Counted from the stretch's first letter, positions 52,001 through 61,164 are shown. The stretch: 64,000 bases of DNA from Gammaproteobacteria bacterium (GCA_030832825.1 JAURIJ010000004.1:62001-126000); one strand, 5' to 3'. Notes: a model not told the origin generated them from the sequence alone. Made by a program: numbers and translations.

Positions 52001-54284
52001 CGCTGGAGAAGGCGTCCTCGATGGTCTTGAACAGCTCGGCGATGTCTGGACGGCTCACGCCCGTGTGGAAGTTCGCCTGGGTCACGCCATCCACGCGCGC
52101 CTCGATCTGCGCGATGCCCGCGGGGGCACAGCACCAGCCCTGCAGAGAGAAGACCTCGGGCACGTCGCGCTGGTTCGCGCCGGGAATGTCGAGATTGCAG
52201 TGAATCAGCTCGCTGCCCTGCTGTTCCACCCCCACCGGGGTCGGGTTCGGCTGGCCAGGCACACTCGCAGGCAGACTCGCGTGGGCGTCCTGGCCCGTGG
52301 CGGCAGACACCGGCGCGGGTACAGTGGCGCTGCCCGCGAGTCTGCCCCTGAGTGCATCCACCTTGCGGCGGGCCCAGCGCAGGGGGCGCGTCACTTTCCA
52401 TGACGATGAATTGAGCAGCATCTGCAGGTCCGCAGACAGTTGGGCGATGTGGGTGCGCGCGCCGTCGAGTTCGGCCGTGCGCTTGTTCAGGGACTGTCCC
52501 AGCTTGTTGACCTGCTGGTGCAGGCCACGGATCTCGGTCTGTTGGCGCTGCGCCTCGGTGTGCATGTGGGTCAGCTCGTCGCCGAGGACTCGTATCTGTT
52601 CTTGTGCTTCCTTTGTCCCTTCGGCTGCGGCTCGAACCTGTTCGTGCACCGCCACCACGTCCTGATTCAGCCGTGCGATGTCGCCGTGCAGACGCTGCAC
52701 CAGGGCGGTCTCGTCCAGACTGCTCAGCGTGGCGTTCACGTCCTCGCCGCTCCAGCGCTCTCGCCACTTGTCGAACACGCGGGCACGGGCACGGGCGATG
52801 GGATGGCCCTGCTGATAGCGCGTGCCCGGGTCCTGGGACGCCGTGTTGGATTCGCCGCCCTGGCGGTAGAAGGCGCTGATCACATCGACGTGCTGGAAGG
52901 GCGCCAGGGCGGCGCACTGCAGCCAGAAGTCCCAGTCTTCGAAGATGTCGAGGCGGGTGTCGAAACGGCAGCCTGCCTCCACCAGCGAGTGGCGGAACAG
53001 TGCGGCATGGATCGGGATGAAATTGTCGCGACGCAGGCGGGCCGGGTCGAAGCCGATGCGCAGGGTCTGCTCCAGCAGCGTGCCGTCGGGTGCGGTGTTG
53101 CGCGTGCTGCTGTAGGCCACGCCGAGACCGGCGTTCTGCTGCAGGCAGGCCACCAGGGTCTGCACATGGTCGGGGGCAATCCAGTCGTCTTCGTCCAGGA
53201 ACAGCAGGAACTCGCCCTCGGCGGCGTCGAGCGCAGCATTGGCGGCGGCGGGGCGATTCCATGGCGCCTTGCCGCTGACTTCCCGCACGGGCACGCGCAG
53301 GCCCAGTTCGCGCCACACGGGCACGCCCTTGCCCGCCGCGTCCACCAGCACGATCTCGATCTGCGGGTAGGTCTGGGCATCCACCGAACGCAGGGCTTCC
53401 ACCAGTTCGGGGCGGTTCATGCTGCGACACAGGATGGAGACCAGACCGGGCGTGCCGGCATTTGGGTGGCGCTGCGCAGCGGAATCAGGCTGGGTCATGG
53501 GGGCGAGTCTTTTCTCGGCGTGAAGATAATGCGCCGGCGTCGGCACACTGCTCAGCCCCAGGCGCTCCTGACGCTGCAGTTCGTGCTCGGTCAGCCGCCA
53601 GGATTCGCGCAGCTGCTCCGGCGTCAGCAGGCAGTAGGCCTCGGCCAGCTTCACCGTGGCCGGGAGTGTGTAGGTGCGGAAGCGGTTGAGCGCGATGATG
53701 ACTTCGTCGTAGGGCTGGATGCCGAGCTGCGAGGGATAGCAGGCGATGGCGGCACGCTTGCCGGCTTCCTGGGCGGTGATGTCCACCAGCACGTCCACAT
53801 GGGGCAGGGGAGAGCCGACTTCGTACATGGCCACGCGCAGGGCGTGGCCTTCCTCGACCAGGCGCCGCGTGGCCTCGATGGCGATCCAGGCAGTGGCGCG
53901 GTGATCGGGGTGAATCTCGTGGATGGACGGCGTCAGGATCAGGTCGGCGCCGGCGGCCAGGATGGCGCTGCGGGCGGCGGCCAGGGTGCGCTCGTTGTAC
54001 GCCAGGCCGCGGTCGGGCTCGCGCCAGAAGTGCACGTCGCTCAGGCCCAGTACGCGGCCCGCGGCCAGAGTCTCGGCCTCACGCGCGGGGGCGCCGGCAC
54101 GGCCGTGTTCGCCGTATTCCCCCGAGGTCAGCAGCACGGCCTGCACGGCAATGCCGCGCTGGGTCAGCGCCAGCGTGAGCCCGCCACAGCCCAGGGTCTC
54201 GTCATCGGGATGCGGCGCGAACACCAGGGCGGCGCGGCAGTCGATGAAGGGCAGGGCATGATAGGGCGTCAGGCGGGATTCCAT
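49077..54284 (-). CDS. Giant fusion: PIG-L deacetylase, GT2, coiled coil, GT2, GT4
   Basis: 1735 residues. Residues 1-235: PIG-L/LmbE-type zinc deacetylase (FAPHPDDETLGCGG, EIHPDHRA). About 280-505: GT2 (VSILCRSMNRPELVEALRS; LLFLDEDDW). About 530-640: coiled coil, ending in the SSSWKVTRPLRW motif common in polysaccharide GTs. About 690-800: beta-rich domain (VFSLQGWCCAPAGIAQIEAR). About 835-1060: GT-like, weak. About 1074-1335: GT2 (VSIIIPTMGRLGLIQPCIES; LYLFLNDDIEI). About 1365-1725: GT4 (MGIGEGARSDAKAL; SEGFGFGPAEAMALGKAV). No membrane segment is seen. It would modify and extend a surface glycan. It stands nine bases after the DUF484 gene, where xerC usually lies. Confidence 0.85.
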   Translation of the reverse strand: MESRLTPYHALPFIDCRAALVFAPHPDDETLGCGGLTLALTQRGIAVQAVLLTSGEYGEHGRAGAPAREAETLAAGRVLGLSDVHFWREPDRGLAYNERTLAAARSAILAAGADLILTPSIHEIHPDHRATAWIAIEATRRLVEEGHALRVAMYEVGSPLPHVDVLVDITAQEAGKRAAIACYPSQLGIQPYDEVIIALNRFRTYTLPATVKLAEAYCLLTPEQLRESWRLTEHELQRQERLGLSSVPTPAHYLHAEKRLAPMTQPDSAAQRHPNAGTPGLVSILCRSMNRPELVEALRSVDAQTYPQIEIVLVDAAGKGVPVWRELGLRVPVREVSGKAPWNRPAAANAALDAAEGEFLLFLDEDDWIAPDHVQTLVACLQQNAGLGVAYSSTRNTAPDGTLLEQTLRIGFDPARLRRDNFIPIHAALFRHSLVEAGCRFDTRLDIFEDWDFWLQCAALAPFQHVDVISAFYRQGGESNTASQDPGTRYQQGHPIARARARVFDKWRERWSGEDVNATLSSLDETALVQRLHGDIARLNQDVVAVHEQVRAAAEGTKEAQEQIRVLGDELTHMHTEAQRQQTEIRGLHQQVNKLGQSLNKRTAELDGARTHIAQLSADLQMLLNSSSWKVTRPLRWARRKVDALRGRLAGSATVPAPVSAATGQDAHASLPASVPGQPNPTPVGVEQQGSELIHCNLDIPGANQRDVPEVFSLQGWCCAPAGIAQIEARVDGVTQANFHTGVSRPDIAELFKTIEDAFSSGFHQELALGELAAGEHLLELIITDKAGNSRQISRPFTLFKNEDLYHTWYWRNMPDEAELQAQRELAQPLADAARFHVLVQAERDDEALFATLTSLREQAWPFFDIQLVAPRTSTLEQLVANALPTGVAVRWWESLTVALEAPGLQTDFVLFLHEGETLAPHALSEMGHAARQGDIQLVYSDHDRVNAEGTHGQPCFTPQWAPEHLTASNYIGGVYALRGERLARWQARHAESAAWRYACLLDASAGLTREHVQRCPLMLWSAPLDDAGDAALRVEETTALRAHLARHTPDAAVLELPHGLRAVEWPLPSALPKVSIIIPTMGRLGLIQPCIESLLQITAWPNYEVVILDNGRGKYPDGIAWLREKPFTVVECNEPFNWARLNNIGVRHATGDLYLFLNDDIEITSPDWLEQLVRQALRPDVGAVGALLYYPNGALQHTGVLLVNYGGGGIHLLHKRMPGESIYRQLHATVREVSANTGACLLVSREKFEQIGGFDEELAVVGNDVDLCLRLLDAGYRNVWTPLCSLIHHESISRKTSVPKEDEQAMWRRWRHRFMAGDAWYNPSLSAEKGDFTLQASTLRGPLGAAAHGVQEGTTTAAPTALQPGVNLIGYTRAEMGIGEGARSDAKALNAANEPFGILCYQAHNPSRMTDMSWEHKEMQAAPYDVTLLHINPDHALQAISELPPACFDGHYRIGYWAWELPELPADWEKAFVHFDEIWVPSHFVQEAVAMKSPVPVVRVPHAVEVQADPSLNRASFGLPETGFLFLAMFDTYSRPERKNPYGALRAFQNAFDPDDMAARLVLKVNNPTPDAMRKLREAIGAYRNVLLLDKVYSRGEVNALIACCDCYVSLHRSEGFGFGPAEAMALGKAVLATQWSGNVDYMRPGNSIGIEYTLVTIPEDYGPYKKGQIWAEPDEAHATRAMQQLVADPALSRLLGENARATIEAEFAPLPVGRLMRKRLAAIRAIRASLPTG

Positions 54285-54293
54285 CGTGGCGGC

Positions 54294-54995
54294 TCAGAGA
54301 ATCTTGCGGACGAGGATCGATTCCAGCACTTCGCCGATGAAGTCCAGGAACAGCGTGTCCAGCTCATCGTTGAAATAGTCCTGGGATTTGTTGCCGATGG
54401 CCAGCACGCCCAGCATGCGCTCGCGTCCGATGGGGCACAGGGCCACCGACCGGATACTGGCGGATTGATGCGCGAACAGGAAGGCGGCGGTGTCCTTGCT
54501 GACGGCACGGCACAGCGTGCGGCGGTCGCGCAGCAGGGTGGGGAAGTTCTCCTGCAGGAATTCGGCCGACTCGAGCCGCGTGTGCTCCACGTTCTTCAAG
54601 TGCTCGGCCTGGAACAGGATCACGCTGCAGGCGTCGATGCCGGGCTGGGTGCACAGATTGGCCTCGGTGGCGCTGGCGATCTGCGCCACCTCGTCTTCCA
54701 TCAGCAGCGCCAGGATCAGGGCGCGGGTGACATTGAACAGCTGGTCGTTGTACTTGGCGGTTTCCAGCAGCTGGTTCAGGGTGTGGCGTGACTCGATGCT
54801 GCGTTCACGCAGGATCTTCACCTGGCGTTCCAGCAGGGAGATGGCGTGGCCGCTCTCGTGGGGCAGGGTGATCTCGGCCAGCAGGGAATCGCGGTTGATG
54901 AAGAAGTCGGGGTGCTTCCTCAGATAGGCGGCCACCTGGTCGGCACTCAGCACGTCGGTATTGTCATTGTTCTGCGGGGCAAAGATGTCGCTCAT
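54294..54995 (-). CDS. DUF484 (GAF-like) protein
   Basis: 233 residues. An N-terminal YLRKHPDFFINRDSLLAEI motif and LERQVKILRERS coiled segment are followed by a GAF-like domain (about 95-230) with LCPIGRERMLGVLAIGNKS. This is the DUF484/YigA family found between dapF and xerC. Function unknown. It follows dapF after 34 bases on the same strand. Confidence 0.92.
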   Translation of the reverse strand: MSDIFAPQNNDNTDVLSADQVAAYLRKHPDFFINRDSLLAEITLPHESGHAISLLERQVKILRERSIESRHTLNQLLETAKYNDQLFNVTRALILALLMEDEVAQIASATEANLCTQPGIDACSVILFQAEHLKNVEHTRLESAEFLQENFPTLLRDRRTLCRAVSKDTAAFLFAHQSASIRSVALCPIGRERMLGVLAIGNKSQDYFNDELDTLFLDFIGEVLESILVRKIL

Positions 54996-55029
54996 GGGGA
55001 GTGCTTGCTCACGATTGGAAGATACGGGG

Positions 55030-55881
55030 TCAGGAAAACTGTTCCAGCTCGACGCTGCCGTCGAACACGCGGGTGGCCGGGCCGCGCATGATGATGGGCT
55101 CGCCCGGGCCGTCCCAGTGCAGCGTCAGCCGGCCGCCGGTGAGTTGTGCCTCGACCTCGGCATCGAGCAGACCGGCCGCGCGGCCGCAGACCATGGCGGC
55201 GCAGGCGCCGGTGCCGCAGGCCTGGGTCTCGCCGGCGCCGCGTTCGAACACGCGCAGGCGGATGTGGCCCCGGTCGATGATCTGCATGAAGCCCACGTTC
55301 ACGCCACGGGGAAAATCAGGGTGCGCGCCCAGCGCTGCGCCAATCTCGCGCACGGCGGCACGCTCGACATCGTCCACCACCAGCACGGCATGGGGATTGC
55401 CCACCGACACGGCGAAGAACTGCACGTCGTGGCGCACGCCGTTCACGTCCAGCGTGCGCTGGTAGGACGGCGCCTGGTCAGCCAGAAAGGGCAGGGACGC
55501 GGGCGTGAAGTCGGGCTGGCCCATGTCGACGGTGACCTCGCCGTCGTCGTCCACGCTCAGCACGATCACGCCGCGCAGGGTCTGCACGCGGATGCGGCGG
55601 TGGCTGGTGAGCCCGGCATCCAGCACGAAACGGGCGAAGCAGCGCGCGCCATTGCCGCAGTGTTCCACCTCGTTGCCGTCGCCGTTGAAGATGCGGTAGT
55701 TGAAGTCGACATCGGGCTGGGTGGGGGGCTCGATCAGCAGCAGCTGGTCAAAGCCGATGCCGCAATGGCGGTCGGCCAGCGCGCGGATCTGGCGGCTGCT
55801 CAGCTCGGCCGGGTGCGAGATCAGGTCAATGACCATGAAGTCATTGCCGAGGCCGTGCATCTTGGTGAAGGGTAACTGCAT
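55030..55881 (-). CDS. dapF: Diaminopimelate epimerase
   Basis: 283 residues. Both catalytic cysteines are seen in their signatures: [19 protein letters not shown] and [18 protein letters not shown]. The N-terminus [16 protein letters not shown] is also diagnostic. It interconverts LL- and meso-diaminopimelate for lysine and peptidoglycan. It lies nine bases after lysA. Confidence 0.97.
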   Translation of the reverse strand: MQLPFTKMHGLGNDFMVIDLISHPAELSSRQIRALADRHCGIGFDQLLLIEPPTQPDVDFNYRIFNGDGNEVEHCGNGARCFARFVLDAGLTSHRRIRVQTLRGVIVLSVDDDGEVTVDMGQPDFTPASLPFLADQAPSYQRTLDVNGVRHDVQFFAVSVGNPHAVLVVDDVERAAVREIGAALGAHPDFPRGVNVGFMQIIDRGHIRLRVFERGAGETQACGTGACAAMVCGRAAGLLDAEVEAQLTGGRLTLHWDGPGEPIIMRGPATRVFDGSVELEQFS

Positions 55882-55890
55882 ACGTTCTCG

Positions 55891-57144
55891 TCAGGGCAGC
55901 ACGGATTCCAGCGCCAGCTGGTAGTCCAGGGTTTCACGTTGGCGGACCACGGTGGCCTTGTCGCCATCGACCATGATCTCGGCCGCCCGGTTGCGCGTGT
56001 TGTAATTCGAGCTCATCACGAAGCCATAGGCCCCGGCGGTGCGCACGGCCAGCAGATCGCCAGGGGCGATGGCCAGCAGCCGTTCCTTGCCGAGGAAGTC
56101 CGAGGACTCGCACACCGGACCGACCACGTCATAGACCTGCGCGGGCACCAGGCCTTCCGGGTGCTGCTGCACCGGCACGATGGCCTGCCAGGCGCCATAG
56201 AGCGCCGGACGCAGCAGATCGTTCATGGCGCCGTCCACGATAGCAAAGTTCTTCTGGCCGTTCTGCTTGAGAAACTCGACCTTGGTGACGAACAGACCGG
56301 CATTCGCGCAGATCGAGCGCCCCGGTTCCAGAAAAAGACTCAGTTCGCGGCCGGCCAGTCGCGCCAGCACCGCCTGGATGAACTGCGCGGGTGCCGGCGG
56401 CTTCTCGTCGCGGTAGCACACGCCCAGGCCGCCGCCGATGTCGAAGTGACGCAGGCGGATGCCGCGCGCCTGCAGGGCGTCGACCAGCAGCAGCACGCGA
56501 TCGATGGCATCCAGATAGGGTGCGATGGTGGTTAGCTGGGAGCCGATATGGCAGTCGACCCCCACAATCTCGATATGGGGCATCTGCGCCGCACGCTCGT
56601 ACACGTCCAGCGCGGCGTCGATGGCGATGCCGAACTTGTTCTCCTTCAGCCCGGTGGAGATGTAGGGGTGGGTGCCGGCGTCGACGTCCGGGTTCACGCG
56701 CAGGGAGATCGGCGCGCGGCACTGCAGGCGTGCCGCCACGGCCTCGATGCGGTCCAGCTCCGGCTCGGATTCGACATTGAAGCAGCAGATGCCCAGTTCC
56801 AGCGCCCGTGCGATCTCGTCTTCCGTCTTGCCCAGGCCCGAGAAGATGACCTTGGCCGGGTCACCGCCCGCCCGCACCACGCGTTCCAGCTCGCCGCCGG
56901 ACACGATGTCGAAGCCGGCGCCCAGACGCGCCAGCACATTGAGCACGGCCAGATTGGAGTTGGCCTTCACCGCGAAACAGATCAGATGCGGCAGCCCGGA
57001 GAGCGGCTGTTGATAGGCGCGCAGATTGTGTTCCAGTGCGGCACGCGAGTAGAGGTAACATGGCGTGCCGAAACGCCGGGCGAGGTCGGCCACGGGCAGG
57101 TCTTCGGCGTGCAGGGCATTGTGGCGGTACTGGAAAGGGTCCAT
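55891..57144 (-). CDS. lysA: Diaminopimelate decarboxylase
   Basis: 417 residues, fold type III PLP enzyme. The PLP Lys is in ICFAVKANSNLAVL; the glycine-rich FDIGGGLGVCY binds phosphate; PVCESSDFLGKERLL carries the active-site Cys-Glu; and GAYGFVMSSNYNTRNRAAE is the C-terminal dimer motif. It converts meso-diaminopimelate to lysine. lptM lies 40 bases upstream, dapF nine bases downstream. Confidence 0.97.
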   Translation of the reverse strand: MDPFQYRHNALHAEDLPVADLARRFGTPCYLYSRAALEHNLRAYQQPLSGLPHLICFAVKANSNLAVLNVLARLGAGFDIVSGGELERVVRAGGDPAKVIFSGLGKTEDEIARALELGICCFNVESEPELDRIEAVAARLQCRAPISLRVNPDVDAGTHPYISTGLKENKFGIAIDAALDVYERAAQMPHIEIVGVDCHIGSQLTTIAPYLDAIDRVLLLVDALQARGIRLRHFDIGGGLGVCYRDEKPPAPAQFIQAVLARLAGRELSLFLEPGRSICANAGLFVTKVEFLKQNGQKNFAIVDGAMNDLLRPALYGAWQAIVPVQQHPEGLVPAQVYDVVGPVCESSDFLGKERLLAIAPGDLLAVRTAGAYGFVMSSNYNTRNRAAEIMVDGDKATVVRQRETLDYQLALESVLP

Positions 57145-57184
57145 GGCTGGGCGTCCTGGAGGTCGGGGTACAGGCAGACGTCGC

Positions 57185-57304
57185 TTAGCGGACGGACACC
57201 GCGAAGGCGGACTGATCCGGTCGCTGCAGCGGGCCTTTCTGGCCGCAGGCGGCGAGGCCGCAGCACAGCAGGAGGATCAGTGTCAGGCGCAGGGAATGGG
57301 TCAC
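57185..57304 (-). CDS. lptM: Small lipoprotein LptM (YifL)
   Basis: 39 residues. The lipobox is LAAC in LLLCCGLAACGQKGPL, followed by the invariant GQKGPL motif of the family. In E. coli LptM is an outer-membrane lipoprotein that helps disulfide maturation of the LPS translocon LptDE. The start is GTG 57304; the frame is open upstream but only this part is family-like. Order lptM-lysA-dapF matches Pseudomonas (lppL-lysA-dapF). Confidence 0.88.
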   Translation of the reverse strand: MTHSLRLTLILLLCCGLAACGQKGPLQRPDQSAFAVSVR

Positions 57305-57465
57305 GATTCTGGGCTTGTCCGGGCTCTTGAAAGTGAACGGATTATAGCCGCAGAGCCGGCGCAAAAGCCACGCGGAACGGGCGCACGACCGGCTCCGCCC
57401 GACTTGAAATCGTGTAGTACCGCCCCCAAGAAGGCGGCTCGTTTGTCGCACACGGAACAATAATC

Positions 57466-58434
57466 ATGATTGAAATTAATCAGTTAACAAAGAAATTCGA
57501 CGATTTCACCGCCGTGGACAATCTCAGTTTCACGGTGCGTGAGGGCGAGGTGCTGGGCTTTCTCGGGCCCAACGGGGCCGGCAAGTCCACCACCATGAAG
57601 ATCATCACCGGTTTTCTGTCGGCGACATCGGGCACGGTGACCGTGGACGGCCACGACATCGCCACCGACCCGCTGGCCGTGAAGTCGCTGATTGGTTACC
57701 TGCCGGAAGGTGCGCCCTGCTACCCCGACATGACGGTGCTGCAGTTCCTCGACTTCGTCGCGGCGGTGCGCGGCTTCAGCGGCGAGGAGAAGCAGCGGCG
57801 CATCGACAAGGTGGTGCGCGATGTGGAGCTGGGGGCCGTGTGTCACAAGACCATCGACACCCTCTCCAAGGGCTTCAAGCGCCGCGTCGGTCTGGCCCAG
57901 GCCATCCTGCATGACCCGAAGGTGCTGATCCTCGACGAGCCCACCGACGGGCTCGACCCCAACCAGAAACACCAGGTCCGCCAGCTCATCCGCAATCTCG
58001 CCAAGGACAAGATCGTCATCATCTCCACCCACATCCTGGAGGAAGTCAGCGCCGTGTGCAGCCGCGCGATCATCATCGCGGGCGGCCGCATCCTGGCCGA
58101 CGGCACGCCGAAGGAGCTGGAGGCGCGTTCGCGCTACTACGGCGCCGTGAGCGTGCAGCTGACCCAGGACTTCGACCTGCACCGGGCCGTGGCCACGGTC
58201 AGCGAGGTGAGCGGGGTGGAAGTGAGCGACGCGTCGGGGCGTCGCCATGTGCTGCTGCCCCGCGAGGGCACGCAGATCTTCAGCAAGGTGCTGGATCTGG
58301 CTCAGAACGACCAATGGCCGGTGGCGGAGTTCCACCTGGTGGAGGGCCTGCTGGAGGACTACTTCCGCAGCGTCACCCAGGGGGCGAACGCCCGGGCCGA
58401 AACCTCTGACAAGCGCACAGGAGCGACGCAATGA
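57466..58434 (+). CDS. Gld-type ABC transporter ATP-binding protein
   Basis: 322 residues. Walker A is GPNGAGKSTTMKI, the Q-loop region YLPEGAPCYPDM, signature LSKGFKRRVGLAQAIL, and Walker B with D-loop ILDEPTDGLDPNQ. A C-terminal extension of about 90 residues follows, as in GldA-type proteins. With the permease and GldG-like protein it forms a transporter whose substrate is unknown outside gliding Bacteroidetes. It overlaps the permease gene by four bases. Confidence 0.9.
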   Translation: MIEINQLTKKFDDFTAVDNLSFTVREGEVLGFLGPNGAGKSTTMKIITGFLSATSGTVTVDGHDIATDPLAVKSLIGYLPEGAPCYPDMTVLQFLDFVAAVRGFSGEEKQRRIDKVVRDVELGAVCHKTIDTLSKGFKRRVGLAQAILHDPKVLILDEPTDGLDPNQKHQVRQLIRNLAKDKIVIISTHILEEVSAVCSRAIIIAGGRILADGTPKELEARSRYYGAVSVQLTQDFDLHRAVATVSEVSGVEVSDASGRRHVLLPREGTQIFSKVLDLAQNDQWPVAEFHLVEGLLEDYFRSVTQGANARAETSDKRTGATQ

Positions 58435-59162
58435 GTCCGCTGCAGATCATCTTCAAACGCGAACTGGCGGGCTATTTCGCCACGCCGCTGGCCTATGTGT
58501 TCATCGTCATCTTCCTGGTGATGAACGGCGTCTTCACCTTCGACCTCGGCGGCTTCTACGTGCGTGGCCAGGCCGACCTGATGCCCTTCTTCAGCTTCCA
58601 CCCCTGGCTCTACCTGTTCATGATTCCGGCCATCGCCATGGGGCTGTGGGCGGATGAGCGCAAGACGGGCACCATCGAGCTGCTGATGACGCTGCCGATC
58701 ACCCTGCGCGACGCGGTGCTGGGTAAGTTCCTCGCTGCCTGGGTGCTGTGTGGCGCGGCCCTGCTGCTGACCTTCCCGATCTGGATCACCGTGAACTACC
58801 TGGGCGACCCGGACAACGGCGTGATCGTCGCGGCCTATCTGGGCAGCTGGCTGATGGCCGGCAGCTTCCTGGCCATCGGTTCCTGCATGTCGGCCATGAC
58901 GCGCAACTCCGTCATCGCCTTCATCCTCACGGTGGCCCTGTGCTTCGTGTTCGTGGCCTCGGGTTCCGAGATCGTGCTCAACGCCTTCAACTGGGCGCCG
59001 CAGATGCTGGTCGACGCCATCGCGGCCCTGAGTTTCCTCACCCACTTCGACGCCATCAGCAAGGGCGTGCTCGACGTGCGTGACATTCTGTTCTTCCTCG
59101 TGTTCATGGCGTCATGGCTGTTCGCCTCCGCCATCGTCATCGAAATCAAGAAAGCGAATTAG
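58431..59162 (+). CDS. ABC-2 type permease (GldF-like)
   Basis: 243 residues with six membrane helices. The opening FKRELAGYFATPLAYVFIVIF and LWADERKTGTIELLMTLPIT are typical of GldF/ABC-2 permeases. It pairs with the preceding ATPase (four-base overlap) and the following GldG-like protein (seven-base gap). Confidence 0.9.
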   Translation: MSPLQIIFKRELAGYFATPLAYVFIVIFLVMNGVFTFDLGGFYVRGQADLMPFFSFHPWLYLFMIPAIAMGLWADERKTGTIELLMTLPITLRDAVLGKFLAAWVLCGAALLLTFPIWITVNYLGDPDNGVIVAAYLGSWLMAGSFLAIGSCMSAMTRNSVIAFILTVALCFVFVASGSEIVLNAFNWAPQMLVDAIAALSFLTHFDAISKGVLDVRDILFFLVFMASWLFASAIVIEIKKAN

Positions 59163-59169
59163 GGGTGTG

Positions 59170-61164
59170 ATGATGAACAGCAAGCTTCTGTTTTCCGGCA
59201 AGGGCCTGGTGATCACCGGCGTCTTCCTGCTGCTGAGTGTGGCCTTGATCAGTGTGTTCCCGCGCCTGCGCATCGACCTCACTCAGGACAGCCTCTACAC
59301 CCTGGCCGACGGCACCCGCAACATCGTGAGCGGTCTCGAGAAACCCGTGGACCTCTTGTTCTTCTACTCGGAAGAGGCCACGGCCGATGTCCCCCAGCTG
59401 CGCACCTATGGCACGCGTGTGCAGGAGCTGCTGGAGGAGATGGCGATTGCCAGCGAGGGCAATGTCACCTATCGCCTGATCGACCCGGTGCCGTTCTCCG
59501 AGGAAGAAGACCTGGCGGTGGAGTACGGCGTGCAGCGCGTGCCGCTGAGCGAGGGTGGCGAGGAAGTCTTCTTCGGCATCGTGGCGCTCGACCCGGCCAC
59601 CGTGGCGGCCGAGGACGCCAATGCCGTCGAGGTGGCGCAGGCGGGCGAGAAGGTCTTCAAGACCATCGCGCTGGTGCGCCCTGACCAGGAAGAGTTCCTG
59701 GAATACGAGGTGGCCAAGCTGATCACCCAGGTGGCCAACCCGACACCGCCCGTGGTGGGCTTTCTGTCCACCGTGCCGGTGGATGGCGGCATGAACCCTG
59801 ACACCATGCGTCCGGTATCGCCGCTGATGATCATGGACACCATCCGCCAGCTCTACACCACGCGTCGCGTGGCGCCGGATGCCACCAGCATCGATGAGGA
59901 CATCACCATCCTCATGCTCGTGCACCCGCAGGAGCTGAGCGAGCAGACCCAGTACGCGATCGACCAGTTCGTGCTGCGTGGCGGCAAGGTGCTGGCCTTC
60001 CTCGACCCGAATGCCGACTCCCAGGCTCAGCCTGGTCAGGATGGCGTGCCCGTGGCGCGACCGAACCAGGCCTCCGATCTGGAGCGTCTGCTCAGCGCCT
60101 GGGGCGTGCAGTTCGACAACACCAAGGTGGTGGCCGACCGCGAGCAGGCCCTGCTGGTGAACCTGGGCGATTCCAGTCGTCCGGTCACGCATTATGGAAT
60201 GATGGGGCTGGCGCGCGGCAGCTTCGCCGGCGACATCGTCACCACCGGTCTGCAGGTGCTGAACCTCTCCTCCGCAGGCACCATATCGTCGCGCGAAGGG
60301 GCGACCACCACCTTCGAGCCACTGGTGCAGAGCAGTGCCGACGCCGGCCTGATGGACGCGCCGCTGTTCAAGGCCCTGGTCGACCCGACCATCCTGCTGG
60401 ATGATTTCCAGGCCACGGGCGAGCGCTACACCATCGCCGCGCGCATCTCCGGAGCGGTGCAGACCGCCTTCCCCGAGGGGCGTCCGGCAGCGGAAGAGCC
60501 GGCTGCTGAATCGGCACCGGCAAGTGCCGATGCGGGTGCCGCGGCCGAGCCGACGCCCACGCCCGCCGCAACTCCGGCCGAAGCGCAGGCGCCGCATCTG
60601 AGCGAATCCAACGGCCCGGTCAACATCATCGTGATCGCGGACTCCGACCTGCTGAACGATCGTCTGTGGGTGCAGATCCAGTCCTTCTTCGGGCAGCGCA
60701 TCGGGCAGGCCTTCGCGAGCAATGGCGACTTCATCATGAACGCGCTGGACAATCTCTCGGGCAATGCCGAGCTGGTCACCATCCGCAGCCGTGGTCGCTA
60801 TGCGCGTCCGTTCCTGACGGTGATGGAACTGCAGCGCGAGGCGGACCTGCGTCTGCGCGAGGAAGAAACGCAGCTGCTGGCGAATCTGCAGCAGACTGAG
60901 GCGCAGATTGCGGCGCTGTCGAGCACGCAGGATGGCAATCAGCTGTCGGAAGAGCAGCGTGCGGAGATCGCGCGTTTCAACGAGCAGCAGCTGGAAACGC
61001 GGCGGCGTCTGCGCGAGGTGCAGTTGCAGTTGAATCAGGACATCGAGCGGCTGGGTTCGGTGCTGAAGTTCGTGAACACGGCGCTGGTGCCGATCGTGCT
61101 GATCGCGGTAGTGCTGCTCCTGGGCTGGCTGCGCGGACGCCGCAGGACGCTGACGGTGGCGTGA
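59170..61164 (+). CDS. GldG-like ABC transporter auxiliary protein
   Basis: 664 residues. An N-terminal membrane helix (GLVITGVFLLLSVALISVF), then the GldG/ABC auxiliary domain (DLTQDSLYTLADGTRNIV; LRTYGTRVQELLEEM; KVLAFLDPNAD). An Ala/Pro/Glu-rich linker occupies about 435-480, a coiled coil about 555-635 and a C-terminal helix (ALVPIVLIAVVLLLGWL) precedes an Arg-rich tail. Most of the chain is expected in the periplasm. ATG 59170 or 59173 may start it, with AGGGG upstream. A DUF4340 protein commonly follows this gene in other proteobacteria; none is present here. Confidence 0.87.
   Translation: MMNSKLLFSGKGLVITGVFLLLSVALISVFPRLRIDLTQDSLYTLADGTRNIVSGLEKPVDLLFFYSEEATADVPQLRTYGTRVQELLEEMAIASEGNVTYRLIDPVPFSEEEDLAVEYGVQRVPLSEGGEEVFFGIVALDPATVAAEDANAVEVAQAGEKVFKTIALVRPDQEEFLEYEVAKLITQVANPTPPVVGFLSTVPVDGGMNPDTMRPVSPLMIMDTIRQLYTTRRVAPDATSIDEDITILMLVHPQELSEQTQYAIDQFVLRGGKVLAFLDPNADSQAQPGQDGVPVARPNQASDLERLLSAWGVQFDNTKVVADREQALLVNLGDSSRPVTHYGMMGLARGSFAGDIVTTGLQVLNLSSAGTISSREGATTTFEPLVQSSADAGLMDAPLFKALVDPTILLDDFQATGERYTIAARISGAVQTAFPEGRPAAEEPAAESAPASADAGAAAEPTPTPAATPAEAQAPHLSESNGPVNIIVIADSDLLNDRLWVQIQSFFGQRIGQAFASNGDFIMNALDNLSGNAELVTIRSRGRYARPFLTVMELQREADLRLREEETQLLANLQQTEAQIAALSSTQDGNQLSEEQRAEIARFNEQQLETRRRLREVQLQLNQDIERLGSVLKFVNTALVPIVLIAVVLLLGWLRGRRRTLTVA

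Noticed and set aside
52440..54791. Long open frame (783 codons) opposite the giant glycosyltransferase and DUF484 genes
   Set aside because: It covers two well-supported genes antisense and has no recognisable domain or start signal.
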